Shown: piece after piece, positions 16,801-22,526 of the stretch | How the letters are laid out: every line of letters begins with the position of its first letter | Numbering within the stretch: the stretch's first letter is position 1 | Source of the DNA: a virus | Virus record (IMG/VR): IMGVR_UViG_3300032516_000073 | Location: 1 to 38,518 of that record | Strand: one strand, 5' to 3' | Length of the DNA stretch: 38,518 nt | Position numbers and translations under genes: made by a program | Notes under the pieces: model-generated | Databases searched by the model: none | Seen by the model: only the letters and a program-made list of their open reading frames with translations | Told to the model about the DNA's origin: nothing

Positions 16801-17268
16801 CCCCGTTGACGTGCCGATAACAGCCTTACAGCTCCCGAGTTCCCAGGTCACGTTATCTGACGACCCGTCATAAACAAACAGGTTGTCCGCGCCGTTGCCT
16901 GCGATCATGAGCTTGTTATAAGTCACAAAAGACATGCGCAGGTTGCTTGTGGATAACGTCCTGATCTGAGTCATAACACCGGTCGCGTCATCCCCAACAT
17001 AAACACCAGAGTCTCTAACACAGATCTGCTTGGCTCCGGCTGCACTATAAAATCGGTACGTCCCTAGCATGGGTCCGGATAAGCCCATCTCGCTTTCGTT
17101 ATAATAAGCCAGGTTCGGCCGCTTGGTCGCGCCACCAGGCTCTTCTTCGAACCGGCAGTTCTGCGCTAACCGAACACGCTGGCCGTTTAAGTCAAGCTCG
17201 TCGGTGTGGTTATCCATTCCGGGAGCTGTCTTGAAATAAAATGGGATCAACTGGTCGTCGAGTGGCAT
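13810..17268 (-). CDS. Large tail hub protein, gp10-like propeller plus collar-like domains
   Basis: 1152 residues. Residues about 1-480 show repeated blades (KQICVRDSGVYVG, NKLMIAGNGADNLFVYDGS, RERLFVSGNPDAESEIYYSN, GVVFLGWDQWYVCDGG) as in P22 gp10-type stabilisation hubs. Residues about 500-830 contain three or four collar-like units of the form FWMNEE...GPGW or GSIIMWDQADEPDGW. Each is followed by paired HxH motifs (HAHT, HAHT, HSHT, HTH, HTH, HSHS near residues 565, 597, 675, 709, 794, 824), which bind metal in T4-type fibre tips. A HGLTDGD beta unit and a C-terminal domain follow. It probably joins the tail tube to receptor-binding parts. Confidence 0.8.
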   Translation of the reverse strand: MPLDDQLIPFYFKTAPGMDNHTDELDLNGQRVRLAQNCRFEEEPGGATKRPNLAYYNESEMGLSGPMLGTYRFYSAAGAKQICVRDSGVYVGDDATGVMTQIRTLSTSNLRMSFVTYNKLMIAGNGADNLFVYDGSSDNVTWELGSCKAVIGTSTGITRTAISYEVEITTPTGSYVCGAISNTIASVTNQSISLSHIPVGPIGTTDRKIYRKSSETSGYRLIVTLNNNTVTTYEDTTADASGGVQVPTVNDDMPKGNLLLIHRERLFVSGNPDAESEIYYSNPFLPHLIQQTTNLDLIQVAKDDGDKITGIKNFQGTLMCLKQNNIRKIGVSSALSNADPTSWYVEDPIAQIGTPAPWSVVETPFGVVFLGWDQWYVCDGGIPKAILPQFNCRNILPALYNNVVSYFNTGVLYAAYADKESSPQENNRIMCYDYLLDKFSLDTTSANCFASASGVDEASELYIGSSLGGWLYKAEEGDNYHRLSGKTQADRGTEYTTFVGGSESSPTIEIGTAVAATAIPENVCIFWMNEETSPGPGWTEITAADGKFFYISTSAVGTTGGTEDHAHTISVTLDQSTASLGGSGGDEWNNESLNNNHAHTAASSSAYSDAALPRNVRVRVFYKNAGTTEYLFPVGSIIMWDQADEPDGWLARSDLDSCYLVSALTDLIADKNPSHSHTFSVTSSGMPRTNQCEIDLGQTNGSFYPIPPNHTHLIHGSVASADTSEWLLDAITFRLIQKVGEESSWDGANKYCFCLYHSDAAIGGSGWTDVTSDFAGKYLLAGDSPLTTITRAEYAHTHDSDVTTVDPGTTYGYPGEGSLSHSLVSHSHSGEATAASSDLPNPPYYSFKLVKRILGQMSGYNAAVLTDYYYGLYESTAAQINAESVGIMYMNVSKATGDKVKVYFRSNTTQALVETGISVTADAGTDVFSAAAHGLTDGDTVSVSATVLPTGLVNTRLYYVVTSALGTFQLSLTSGGAPVDFSTAGTDVVVKEWGYAMEFSGDQMTVPANVWIQYLIEFVAVDTTTQIPKLYTSDGYLFKFSYRRSGAVAETAVEFIYDTGNLNFDEPMLDKLFKKIISEHSGTQGSLTVTWTTENATGSFTFDLATYPKRWQSFFHSNAMGSTVAIRFYKNDLYTVTLKEFKGLLSPQPMLI

Positions 17269-17269
17269 A

Positions 17270-18010
17270 TCAAATATTCCTATAATTACGCATCAAAATT
17301 ATTCCATCATCTTCCTGTTCCTTGCTCCGCTCGGTCATATACGTCAGCAAGCGCTGGCGGTACTTGTTCCAGTAATCATTCGCGCGTTCGATCTGTCCGC
17401 GGGTCTCATACCCGGTCGCAGCAACGAAGTCAACCAGGGCAATGTGCAAGGGTTCCGGGATTGTCGGTGATTCCGTGTCGGAAAGAATATCTGAATGTCT
17501 CTTCGTGATGTAAAGCTTCATATTATCTGAAGTCGTATTGTCCGTGTCTGTCCCTGGATACCATCCGAACAGATCAAGCTCGGAAGACCAGTAATAAACA
17601 AACGGAATGCCTGGCGTTGAGCCGTAGTTGTAGGTGATCGTTCCGGTAGACGGGTCGGTATACGTCCGGCCAGTTGTGTCGCGCCATCCGAGATACTCCG
17701 TGTCCATATCCAGGATAGACTTGGGATCAAGCTTATCCCATCTGTTATCTGAGTTAAAATAAACCTCAGTAATGGAATACATATTCGGATCGATCGTTGT
17801 GAGCTTGGTCTCATTCGTTCCGGCAGCAACCGCGTTAGCCGTACAGTCCGACGTTGATATCGTCGTCACTCCCTTGACGCACTTGGTCATCGCGGAAACG
17901 TCCCGGCAGGCGTCGTTGATGAACGCGTTGATCTCCGTGTCTGTCCAGAACGCGCCGGTCGTTTCTCCGAGCTTCTTCCGCGCGAGGTCTCTGATCTGTA
18001 ATCTGTTCAT
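17270..18010 (-). CDS. Head-tail adaptor protein
   Basis: 246 residues starting MNRLQIRDLARKKLGETTGA, followed by FWTDTEINAFINDACRDV. This helical N-terminal pattern is shared by many podovirus and siphovirus adaptor/connector proteins that dock under the portal. The middle is beta-rich (SITEVYFNSDNRWDKL, YYWSSELDLFGWYPG). The C-terminal helical part includes ANDYWNKYRQRLLTYMTERS. Length fits the family, and the gene lies one base from the hub gene it should contact. Catalysis is not expected. Confidence 0.82.
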   Translation of the reverse strand: MNRLQIRDLARKKLGETTGAFWTDTEINAFINDACRDVSAMTKCVKGVTTISTSDCTANAVAAGTNETKLTTIDPNMYSITEVYFNSDNRWDKLDPKSILDMDTEYLGWRDTTGRTYTDPSTGTITYNYGSTPGIPFVYYWSSELDLFGWYPGTDTDNTTSDNMKLYITKRHSDILSDTESPTIPEPLHIALVDFVAATGYETRGQIERANDYWNKYRQRLLTYMTERSKEQEDDGIILMRNYRNI

Positions 18011-18017
18011 AGGATTC

Positions 18018-19487
18018 CTATCTGTTGTAAGTCAAACAGCCGCAGTTCGGGCAACCGGCGGTAACAACCGGGTCCTTGACCTTGAGTTTCTTTCTTATGA
18101 TGATCGTCGAGTTGACGCCGACCGTAATCGTCTGACGTCCTGTCCATGGATAATATCCAGCAGCGAGCCGGTAAGCCGTTGACGAAACTGTAAACGCGAT
18201 CGGAAGGCTGCCAGCTCTAGCAAGTTCAACCACCAGGGCGTGAGACGGAGAAAATCCAATGGTTTGACTTCCTGCCCAGCTTAAACTAGCGACAATAGAA
18301 CTCGATGGAGTGACCCCGATCGTTACGCTGCCGTTCCATTCGGTGTTCTTGTGAGCGGTAGACGCCGGGAGGATCGACAAAGGTATCGATCCGGAATATG
18401 TAAATCCGTCAAAATCCGCGTAAGAAGATCCAGGAGTTACTCCGACAGTCACTGCGCCGGAATAAGAATAGATGTCCGGCAAGACCCACCCCGTGTTATT
18501 CCCGAGATCGATCGCGTCTGACCCGCCGACAAAGCTGGCTCCTCCGGTAGCTGTTGAATATTGTATCTGTATGTGGTTAACAGATATTGTCCCGGACGGG
18601 CAAGATATCGTGTGGGCGCTTGCCGTTAACGATCCAAGGCTTATTATCTTGCTTGAACTGTACCCGGTCATCGTTAACGAAGATATGGTCTGTGTCGTTC
18701 CGGCTTGAATATAAACTATCGGAGACGATGTGGAGTCGACCTCCTGTTCGATGTTGTTAAAGGTATTCGAGTTGTAAATCCTCACCGATCTCGAGGCGGC
18801 CCCGAACTTTAAATTGTAATAAGTCTTTCCTCCGCCGTAGAAGTATCGATATGTTCCGGTTGAAAGATATATTGTCGAGGTTCCGGCGCTTAATGTTGCG
18901 CCGGAATCAAAGTCCCAAACATAAGAAGATGAGCTCGTAGTCCCGGTTAGCGTGATCGTTGAGCTTCCGAGGCTTATTGTTCCCGCCATATAGCTCGCTC
19001 GAAAACGATATGCGGTAACATTAAAGTTCTGAGTTGAAAATGATCCGTCATTTATGTCGAGCTCATCATTAACAGAAAGGTTGTCGGAAAGAGCGAGAGT
19101 TGCGTTGTCTTCCTTTCTGACAGATCCATCAATCACACAACCGTTAGAAGCCAGATAACACGTTCCGCTTGCTGCATAGAATTTAATATTGGATGAAAAT
19201 GTCATCCCTGATGACAGCGTCGCATTTCCATATACGCGAAGAATCCCGGACGAAGATAAAGAGTTCGAATATCCCGTGAAGTTTATCGTCTTTACTTCCG
19301 CATAATAAAGCAACGTAATCGAACAGTCGGATGCCCCGGAACCAACTCCGTCAAAGATAACATCATCCGATGATGTCGGAACCGACGCGTTGTCCTGCGT
19401 GTTGGACGCGGTCCCCCAATTCGTCTTGGGAGACGTTGCGTTCCACGCGGTTGTTGACGCGCCTCTTACCCAGTAGCGAGTTGCCAT
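18018..19487 (-). CDS. Repeat-containing tail adhesin with C-terminal CxxC
   Basis: 489 residues. I chose the ATG with GGAAGGACTT upstream, giving MATRYWVRGAS. The N-terminal part (SVPTSSDDVIFDG) resembles phage surface proteins that begin with an RYWVGG-type strand and fold as a beta solenoid. Residues about 340-465 hold five imperfect repeats of about 26 residues built on G-x3-I-x3-P-x-S. The protein ends with a basic segment and CPNCGC, possibly a small metal site. Probably a particle-surface or receptor-binding component. Confidence 0.72.
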   Translation of the reverse strand: MATRYWVRGASTTAWNATSPKTNWGTASNTQDNASVPTSSDDVIFDGVGSGASDCSITLLYYAEVKTINFTGYSNSLSSSGILRVYGNATLSSGMTFSSNIKFYAASGTCYLASNGCVIDGSVRKEDNATLALSDNLSVNDELDINDGSFSTQNFNVTAYRFRASYMAGTISLGSSTITLTGTTSSSSYVWDFDSGATLSAGTSTIYLSTGTYRYFYGGGKTYYNLKFGAASRSVRIYNSNTFNNIEQEVDSTSSPIVYIQAGTTQTISSLTMTGYSSSKIISLGSLTASAHTISCPSGTISVNHIQIQYSTATGGASFVGGSDAIDLGNNTGWVLPDIYSYSGAVTVGVTPGSSYADFDGFTYSGSIPLSILPASTAHKNTEWNGSVTIGVTPSSSIVASLSWAGSQTIGFSPSHALVVELARAGSLPIAFTVSSTAYRLAAGYYPWTGRQTITVGVNSTIIIRKKLKVKDPVVTAGCPNCGCLTYNR

Positions 19488-19504
19488 AAGTCCTTCCTTT
19501 AGTA

Positions 19505-19930
19505 TCAAGCGATCGTTATCGACGGAGTCACCTTAACTGAATCACCATCATTGATCGTATACGGCCCGTCGGTAAACGTCTCAACGGCCATCAACACCCC
19601 TGCCGTTCCTGCTGACGCTGTCGTAATGAAATACCCGTACACGCTGCCCCAGGACGCCCCTACCGCGGTAAACGTCTGCTGAGAATAAGCCGCAACGCTT
19701 CCAGTTGTTGACCAGACCCCGCGTGTCAGTACCTTTCTTTCGTACCCGCCCGCTCCAACAACCGCCGGCTCAGTGATCCCGGCCGTAGTCGTAAGGGCCG
19801 CACATGTCGCAGCCTCTGACGGCTCTGCCACATTCTTGTACAGCCCCATACGATAATCCTCAACTGCCGTTGCCATAAACAGGATCTTGGCAACCCTGTT
19901 TTCACCCTCGTCGCACCATTTGCCTGCCAT
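19505..19930 (-). CDS. Minor virion structural protein
   Basis: 141 residues, MAGKWCDEGENRVAKILFMA, followed by a beta-rich Ala/Thr/Gly sequence ending in DGDSVKVTPSITIA. I recognise the opening GKWCDEGEN pattern as common in small phage proteins next to fibre or adhesin genes. The C-terminal strand ending GDSVKV is typical of such structural proteins. There is no enzyme motif. It is translated just before the repeat adhesin and may form its base or a decoration of the tail. Confidence 0.75.
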   Translation of the reverse strand: MAGKWCDEGENRVAKILFMATAVEDYRMGLYKNVAEPSEAATCAALTTTAGITEPAVVGAGGYERKVLTRGVWSTTGSVAAYSQQTFTAVGASWGSVYGYFITTASAGTAGVLMAVETFTDGPYTINDGDSVKVTPSITIA

Positions 19931-19944
19931 TTGAAACCTCCTGT

Positions 19945-20154
19945 TTATGTTACGTTTTCTATTCCTGTCACAACACCATTAACGATCGTCGTCTCCCGAT
20001 AGACCTGACGATAGCTTATTCCCTCTCCAATCCTCGAACCTTCTGACGATCGGCTGTCCCGATCTTTATTACACCAGAATCCACAGCGGGCACAGCGCAC
20101 ATAGCTGTCATCGCGATAAGACCCGAGATCTCTATTCAGTCCGCTATTTGCCAT
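19945..20154 (-). CDS. Small zinc-ribbon-like phage protein
   Basis: 69 residues from the ATG at 20154 (MANSGLNRDLGSYRDDSYVR). It has CARCGFWC (Cys21, Cys24 and Cys28), a half zinc ribbon followed by a charged turn and a beta C-terminus. The start overlaps the metallopeptidase gene by 11 bp. With three cysteines only, a site may form in a dimer or with a virion partner. Similar short Cys proteins occur next to phage adaptor genes; role unknown. Confidence 0.72.
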   Translation of the reverse strand: MANSGLNRDLGSYRDDSYVRCARCGFWCNKDRDSRSSEGSRIGEGISYRQVYRETTIVNGVVTGIENVT

Positions 20155-20509
20155 CTGGCAGCGCCTTTCTGACCTCAAACTCCGCATACCCCGCCAGAAT
20201 CTCGTGCATCCTTGGAGTTATCTTTCCATCCAGCCTGAGAACCACGGCATGGGCCACCTCGTGCGCCAGGATGGCCGTGGTGACGTTATCTGTCCCGTAG
20301 ACAGTGATCGTATCATCCGTAAGGCTATAGTATGCAGAAGGGGCCTTTGCGTTTGAATAAACCACAATCCTTGGTGGCTTCTGGATTGGAGTCTCGAACC
20401 AACCGCAAACCTGCTCGGTCAGCACCTCAACCAGCTTCTCTGCTCCAGCGTTGTCAACCAGCCTTGGTTTCTTTCTAAACTTAGCACACAGATCAGATAT
20501 CCAGCCCAT
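20144..20509 (-). CDS. Small HExxH metallopeptidase-like protein, possible lysis enzyme
   Basis: 121 residues from the ATG at 20509, seven bases after GAGGTGG. The active-site motif LAHEVAHAVV contains HExxH (the two His would bind zinc, Glu would be catalytic). About 20 residues later MHEILAGYAEFE offers a Glu as third ligand, as in gluzincin-like proteases. There is no signal peptide. The gene follows the holin-like gene and its frameshift extension, so a role in cell-wall or envelope cleavage at lysis is plausible. Processing of a virion protein is the alternative. Confidence 0.7.
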   Translation of the reverse strand: MGWISDLCAKFRKKPRLVDNAGAEKLVEVLTEQVCGWFETPIQKPPRIVVYSNAKAPSAYYSLTDDTITVYGTDNVTTAILAHEVAHAVVLRLDGKITPRMHEILAGYAEFEVRKALPDGK

Positions 20510-20516
20510 ATCCACC

Positions 20517-20690
20517 TCACCATTTAAATTCCAACTTAAACCCACGATATTCGATCCCTGTTGGTGTCTTAAACTTCCCGAACCTGATGTTTAGCAGGAT
20601 CTTCAGCCATAACGGCAACTGCCCGGTCTTGCAATACGTCTTCAGCACCCCTAACGCTACCCGGATGAGAAAGGGGGGTCTTACTTTGGG
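20517..20690 (-). CDS. -1 frameshift extension of the holin-like gene (slippery C CCA AAG)
   Basis: The holin-like gene ends CGC CCA AAG TAA, placing a canonical X XXY YYZ heptamer (CCCAAAG, 20690-20684) in the correct phase right before the stop. The -1 frame continues for about 55 codons (VRPPFLIRVALGVLKTYCKT, later LPLWLKILLNIRFGKF, ending FKLEFKW). It has no ATG of its own; a weak GTG exists at 20648. Bases ACCCC and GGGGT downstream could pair as a stimulator. The extension is basic and partly hydrophobic, so the fused product would be a longer membrane protein. Programmed frameshifting is inferred. Confidence 0.5.
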   Translation of the reverse strand, partial: PKVRPPFLIRVALGVLKTYCKTGQLPLWLKILLNIRFGKFKTPTGIEYRGFKLEFKW

Positions 20691-20878
20691 CGCACGTCCG
20701 GAGCGTTAGTGTTCAACGCGATAAACTTTGCAATGAACTTCGTGATCCCCAGAAGGATGTCGTCATCGCGAAGCGTTGGAGTGAGCTTAACGATCACGCT
20801 CGCCAGCCCAACGATCGCAAGATACACCTGAATAACCGTTGCCCAATTCGTCTGTACCCAACTGATCATGTCTGCCAT
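20681..20878 (-). CDS. Holin-like small membrane protein
   Basis: 65 residues, starting at the second of two adjacent ATGs because AAGGAGG is best spaced to it (the first ATG at 20881 adds one Met). The sequence MADMISWVQTNWATVIQVYL leads into one transmembrane helix (AIVGLASVIVKL). A conserved-looking TPTLRDDDILLG and an amphipathic helix follow. Small phage proteins with this one-helix-plus-DD pattern are often annotated as holins. It lies just upstream of an HExxH peptidase. The end carries a frameshift-type junction. Confidence 0.65.
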   Translation of the reverse strand: MADMISWVQTNWATVIQVYLAIVGLASVIVKLTPTLRDDDILLGITKFIAKFIALNTNAPDVRPK

Positions 20879-20970
20879 CATTTCCTCCTTGTTTTTTCGA
20901 ACTCTTCTACTTCCTTGGTCGAATCCCGCTTCGTGATTGGCGGGTTTATATATGATTCTGCTCAACATGA

Positions 20971-21072
20971 TTATGATCTAAAGCGACGCGGATACACTCG
21001 ATGATCGATCTGCTGTTCATTCAGCCGTTCGTTATGGCACTCAGATCCTCTTTGGCAGTCGCAACAGTCCAT
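20971..21072 (-). CDS. 33-residue cysteine-rich peptide
   Basis: The ATG at 21072 has an excellent AAAGGAGGAGTGAT site and starts one base after the upstream stop. The product is MDCCDCQRGSECHNERLNEQ plus a basic tail (DHRVYPRRFRS). Cys3, Cys4, Cys6, Cys12 and His13 could bind a metal ion or form disulfides. Too short for family recognition. The strong ribosome binding site makes translation likely. Confidence 0.62.
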   Translation of the reverse strand: MDCCDCQRGSECHNERLNEQQIDHRVYPRRFRS

Positions 21073-21073
21073 A

Positions 21074-21253
21074 TCACTCCTCCTTTGTTATTTCTGCATA
21101 CCGTTTCATCATCCGTAACTTCAAATTATCAAGCAAAGTCAAGGTAATCTTTGGCATATCGAAATCAGAAACCGACATCCTAATGGCATCGAGCATCTCA
21201 ATATCCCTAAGAATCCCGTCCTTCAACAGGTTTAACTGGTCGCTTGTACTCAT
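21074..21253 (-). CDS. Small helical protein, hypothetical
   Basis: I prefer the ATG at 21253 (MSTSDQLNLLKDGILRDIEM), giving 59 residues. The frame is open further upstream, but there it overlaps a more protein-like Cys-rich ORF. The product is helical, with Leu/Met-rich amphipathic pattern and a basic C-terminal end (LKLRMMKRYAEITKEE). No domain recognised. It sits between the HD-GYP gene and the lysis block. Confidence 0.6.
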   Translation of the reverse strand: MSTSDQLNLLKDGILRDIEMLDAIRMSVSDFDMPKITLTLLDNLKLRMMKRYAEITKEE

Positions 21254-21353
21254 ATTCTTCGCTTTCTGGTATCTTGTAATCGCAACCTCTTGGATAAGTA
21301 CATTCGATTCCTTTTCTCCACTTGCATCCATTCCCAATAGTACAGATAACCAT
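21207..21353 (-). CDS. 48-residue four-cysteine protein
   Basis: An ATG four bases after the HD-GYP stop opens a 48-codon frame: MVICTIGNGCKWRKGIECTY, then PRGCDYKIPESEEYEYKRPV and a short tail. Cys4, Cys10, Cys18 and Cys24 suggest a small metal-binding or disulfide knot. The composition is more protein-like than the competing frame here. No Shine-Dalgarno is seen, so translation would depend on coupling to the HD-GYP gene. Function unknown. Confidence 0.55.
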   Translation of the reverse strand: MVICTIGNGCKWRKGIECTYPRGCDYKIPESEEYEYKRPVKPVEGRDS

Positions 21354-21357
21354 TTTT

Positions 21358-22038
21358 TCAGTAATTGTTCAATATTATCAGCCTTATCCGTTGGCTCAGA
21401 CCATTGGTTATCGACTTGACTATCCCTTCGTCATACCACGCCCCTGATTTATCCTTTAACTCCTGAACGATATGCTCAAAACTTAATGCCAATCTGTACG
21501 GGCGGGGCATCGCCATCGCATCAATCGAATCCGCTACCCTCAAGATTCTCGCTCCCAATGTAATTTCCTCGCCTTTAAGGTTGAGAGGGTATCCTGTTCC
21601 GTCAAGGTTCTCGTGGTGCTGTAATATGGTGTTACAAATCGTTGGCGATATCTTGAACTTCTCAGCCATAACTGCCCCTTTAAGAGGATGTAAACGAACC
21701 ATCTTCCACTCATCCTCAGTAAGTTTTCCATCTCGATGCAAAATCTCCTCGTCGATAAACAACTTGCCAATGTCATGCAGATGAGCAGAGGATAATACTT
21801 CCTTCCGTTCAGAGCCGCCAACCGCAAGATGTTCGCATACCGCAGAGCATATAAGAGCCACCCGACGGCTATGCCCATAGAAATAAGGAGATTTGATATT
21901 GAGCGTGTCATACATAGCCTCCAAGGCTAACTCCTGTGACGGAACAACCTTTCTCCACAACTTGAATATCAGCGTTGCGAAGATTGCCTTCACCATCAAA
22001 TCGAACGCCGTGTAGTAATCGCGTAGAGTATCCAACAT
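21358..22038 (-). CDS. HD-GYP domain cyclic-di-GMP phosphodiesterase
   Basis: 226 residues. After a possible membrane-associated or amphipathic N-terminus (residues 12-30), an HD-GYP domain fills most of the protein. It has GHSRRV (His56), HLHDIGKL (His88, Asp89, Lys92), RLHPLKG (His117), HHENLDGTGYP (residues 141-151) and ILRVADSIDAM (Asp170, Asp173). These match the metal-binding and GYP residues of enzymes that degrade cyclic-di-GMP, so activity is expected. It lies directly after a coiled-coil membrane protein (TAAATG junction), which might localise it. Lowering cyclic-di-GMP could change host motility, biofilm or exopolysaccharide. Confidence 0.9.
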   Translation of the reverse strand: MLDTLRDYYTAFDLMVKAIFATLIFKLWRKVVPSQELALEAMYDTLNIKSPYFYGHSRRVALICSAVCEHLAVGGSERKEVLSSAHLHDIGKLFIDEEILHRDGKLTEDEWKMVRLHPLKGAVMAEKFKISPTICNTILQHHENLDGTGYPLNLKGEEITLGARILRVADSIDAMAMPRPYRLALSFEHIVQELKDKSGAWYDEGIVKSITNGLSQRIRLIILNNY

Positions 22039-22443
22039 TTAGAATTTCAATCCCTTGCTTATTGCCCACACGATTGTCGAAACCACGCCTCCGATTAAAC
22101 CATAGACAATCCACCATCCAATGCCCTTTAACCCCCTGATAATATCATCGTGGTCATCAATCTTCGGCTTCAAGGCTATCAGCGTTTCGTTTATCGACTT
22201 TAGGGTTGGTGCAATCCCTTCATCAATCCTGACCTTGATGTGAGAAATATCCCCCTGCACCTCTGCCATCGTAACCCGAACATCAGCGAACTTCTCTGTA
22301 CACTCCGCCAGAATACCGTGTCCGTTTCCACCAAGGTCTTTCCTGACTTCATCCGCCATACGCTTCACCTTTAAATCCAACAGCCTGTCTGTCAGAGCCA
22401 ACATCCTTTTCTTCGCTTCAGCAAGTTCGTTTTCTTCATACAT
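22039..22443 (-). CDS. Coiled-coil protein with C-terminal membrane anchor
   Basis: 134 residues, MYEENELAEAKKRMLALTDR. The first about 105 residues are charged coiled coil. One transmembrane helix (IGWWIVYGLIGGVVSTIVWA) lies near the C-terminus and is followed by a short basic end. The shape is tail-anchored, with the coil in the cytoplasm. Similar topology is seen in phage proteins called XhlA-like (hemolysin-type) or lysis accessory factors. It is directly coupled to the HD-GYP gene, so it could recruit that enzyme to the membrane. That pairing is inference. Confidence 0.7.
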   Translation of the reverse strand: MYEENELAEAKKRMLALTDRLLDLKVKRMADEVRKDLGGNGHGILAECTEKFADVRVTMAEVQGDISHIKVRIDEGIAPTLKSINETLIALKPKIDDHDDIIRGLKGIGWWIVYGLIGGVVSTIVWAISKGLKF

Positions 22444-22449
22444 AAATCA

Positions 22450-22509
22450 CTATTCAGGCTGTGCTGATTCATTCTTCTTCTCGTCCAGTCTCAGCCAGTA
22501 ATGCTTCAT
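22450..22509 (-). CDS. 19-residue micropeptide with strong ribosome binding site
   Basis: A perfect AGGAGG three bases before the ATG opens MKHYWLRLDEKKNESAQPE and a stop seven bases before the next gene, which has only a weak site of its own. It may be a real micropeptide or, more likely, a translational relay that couples the coiled-coil membrane gene to upstream translation. Confidence 0.45.
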   Translation of the reverse strand: MKHYWLRLDEKKNESAQPE

Positions 22510-22526
22510 GCCTCCTGTTTATAATT

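Noticed and set aside
21254-21337. Longer start for the helical protein at 21074-21253
   Set aside because: The extension from TTG 21337 or ATG 21331 has no ribosome binding site and lies opposite in frame to a more protein-like Cys-rich ORF, so the shorter start is preferred.
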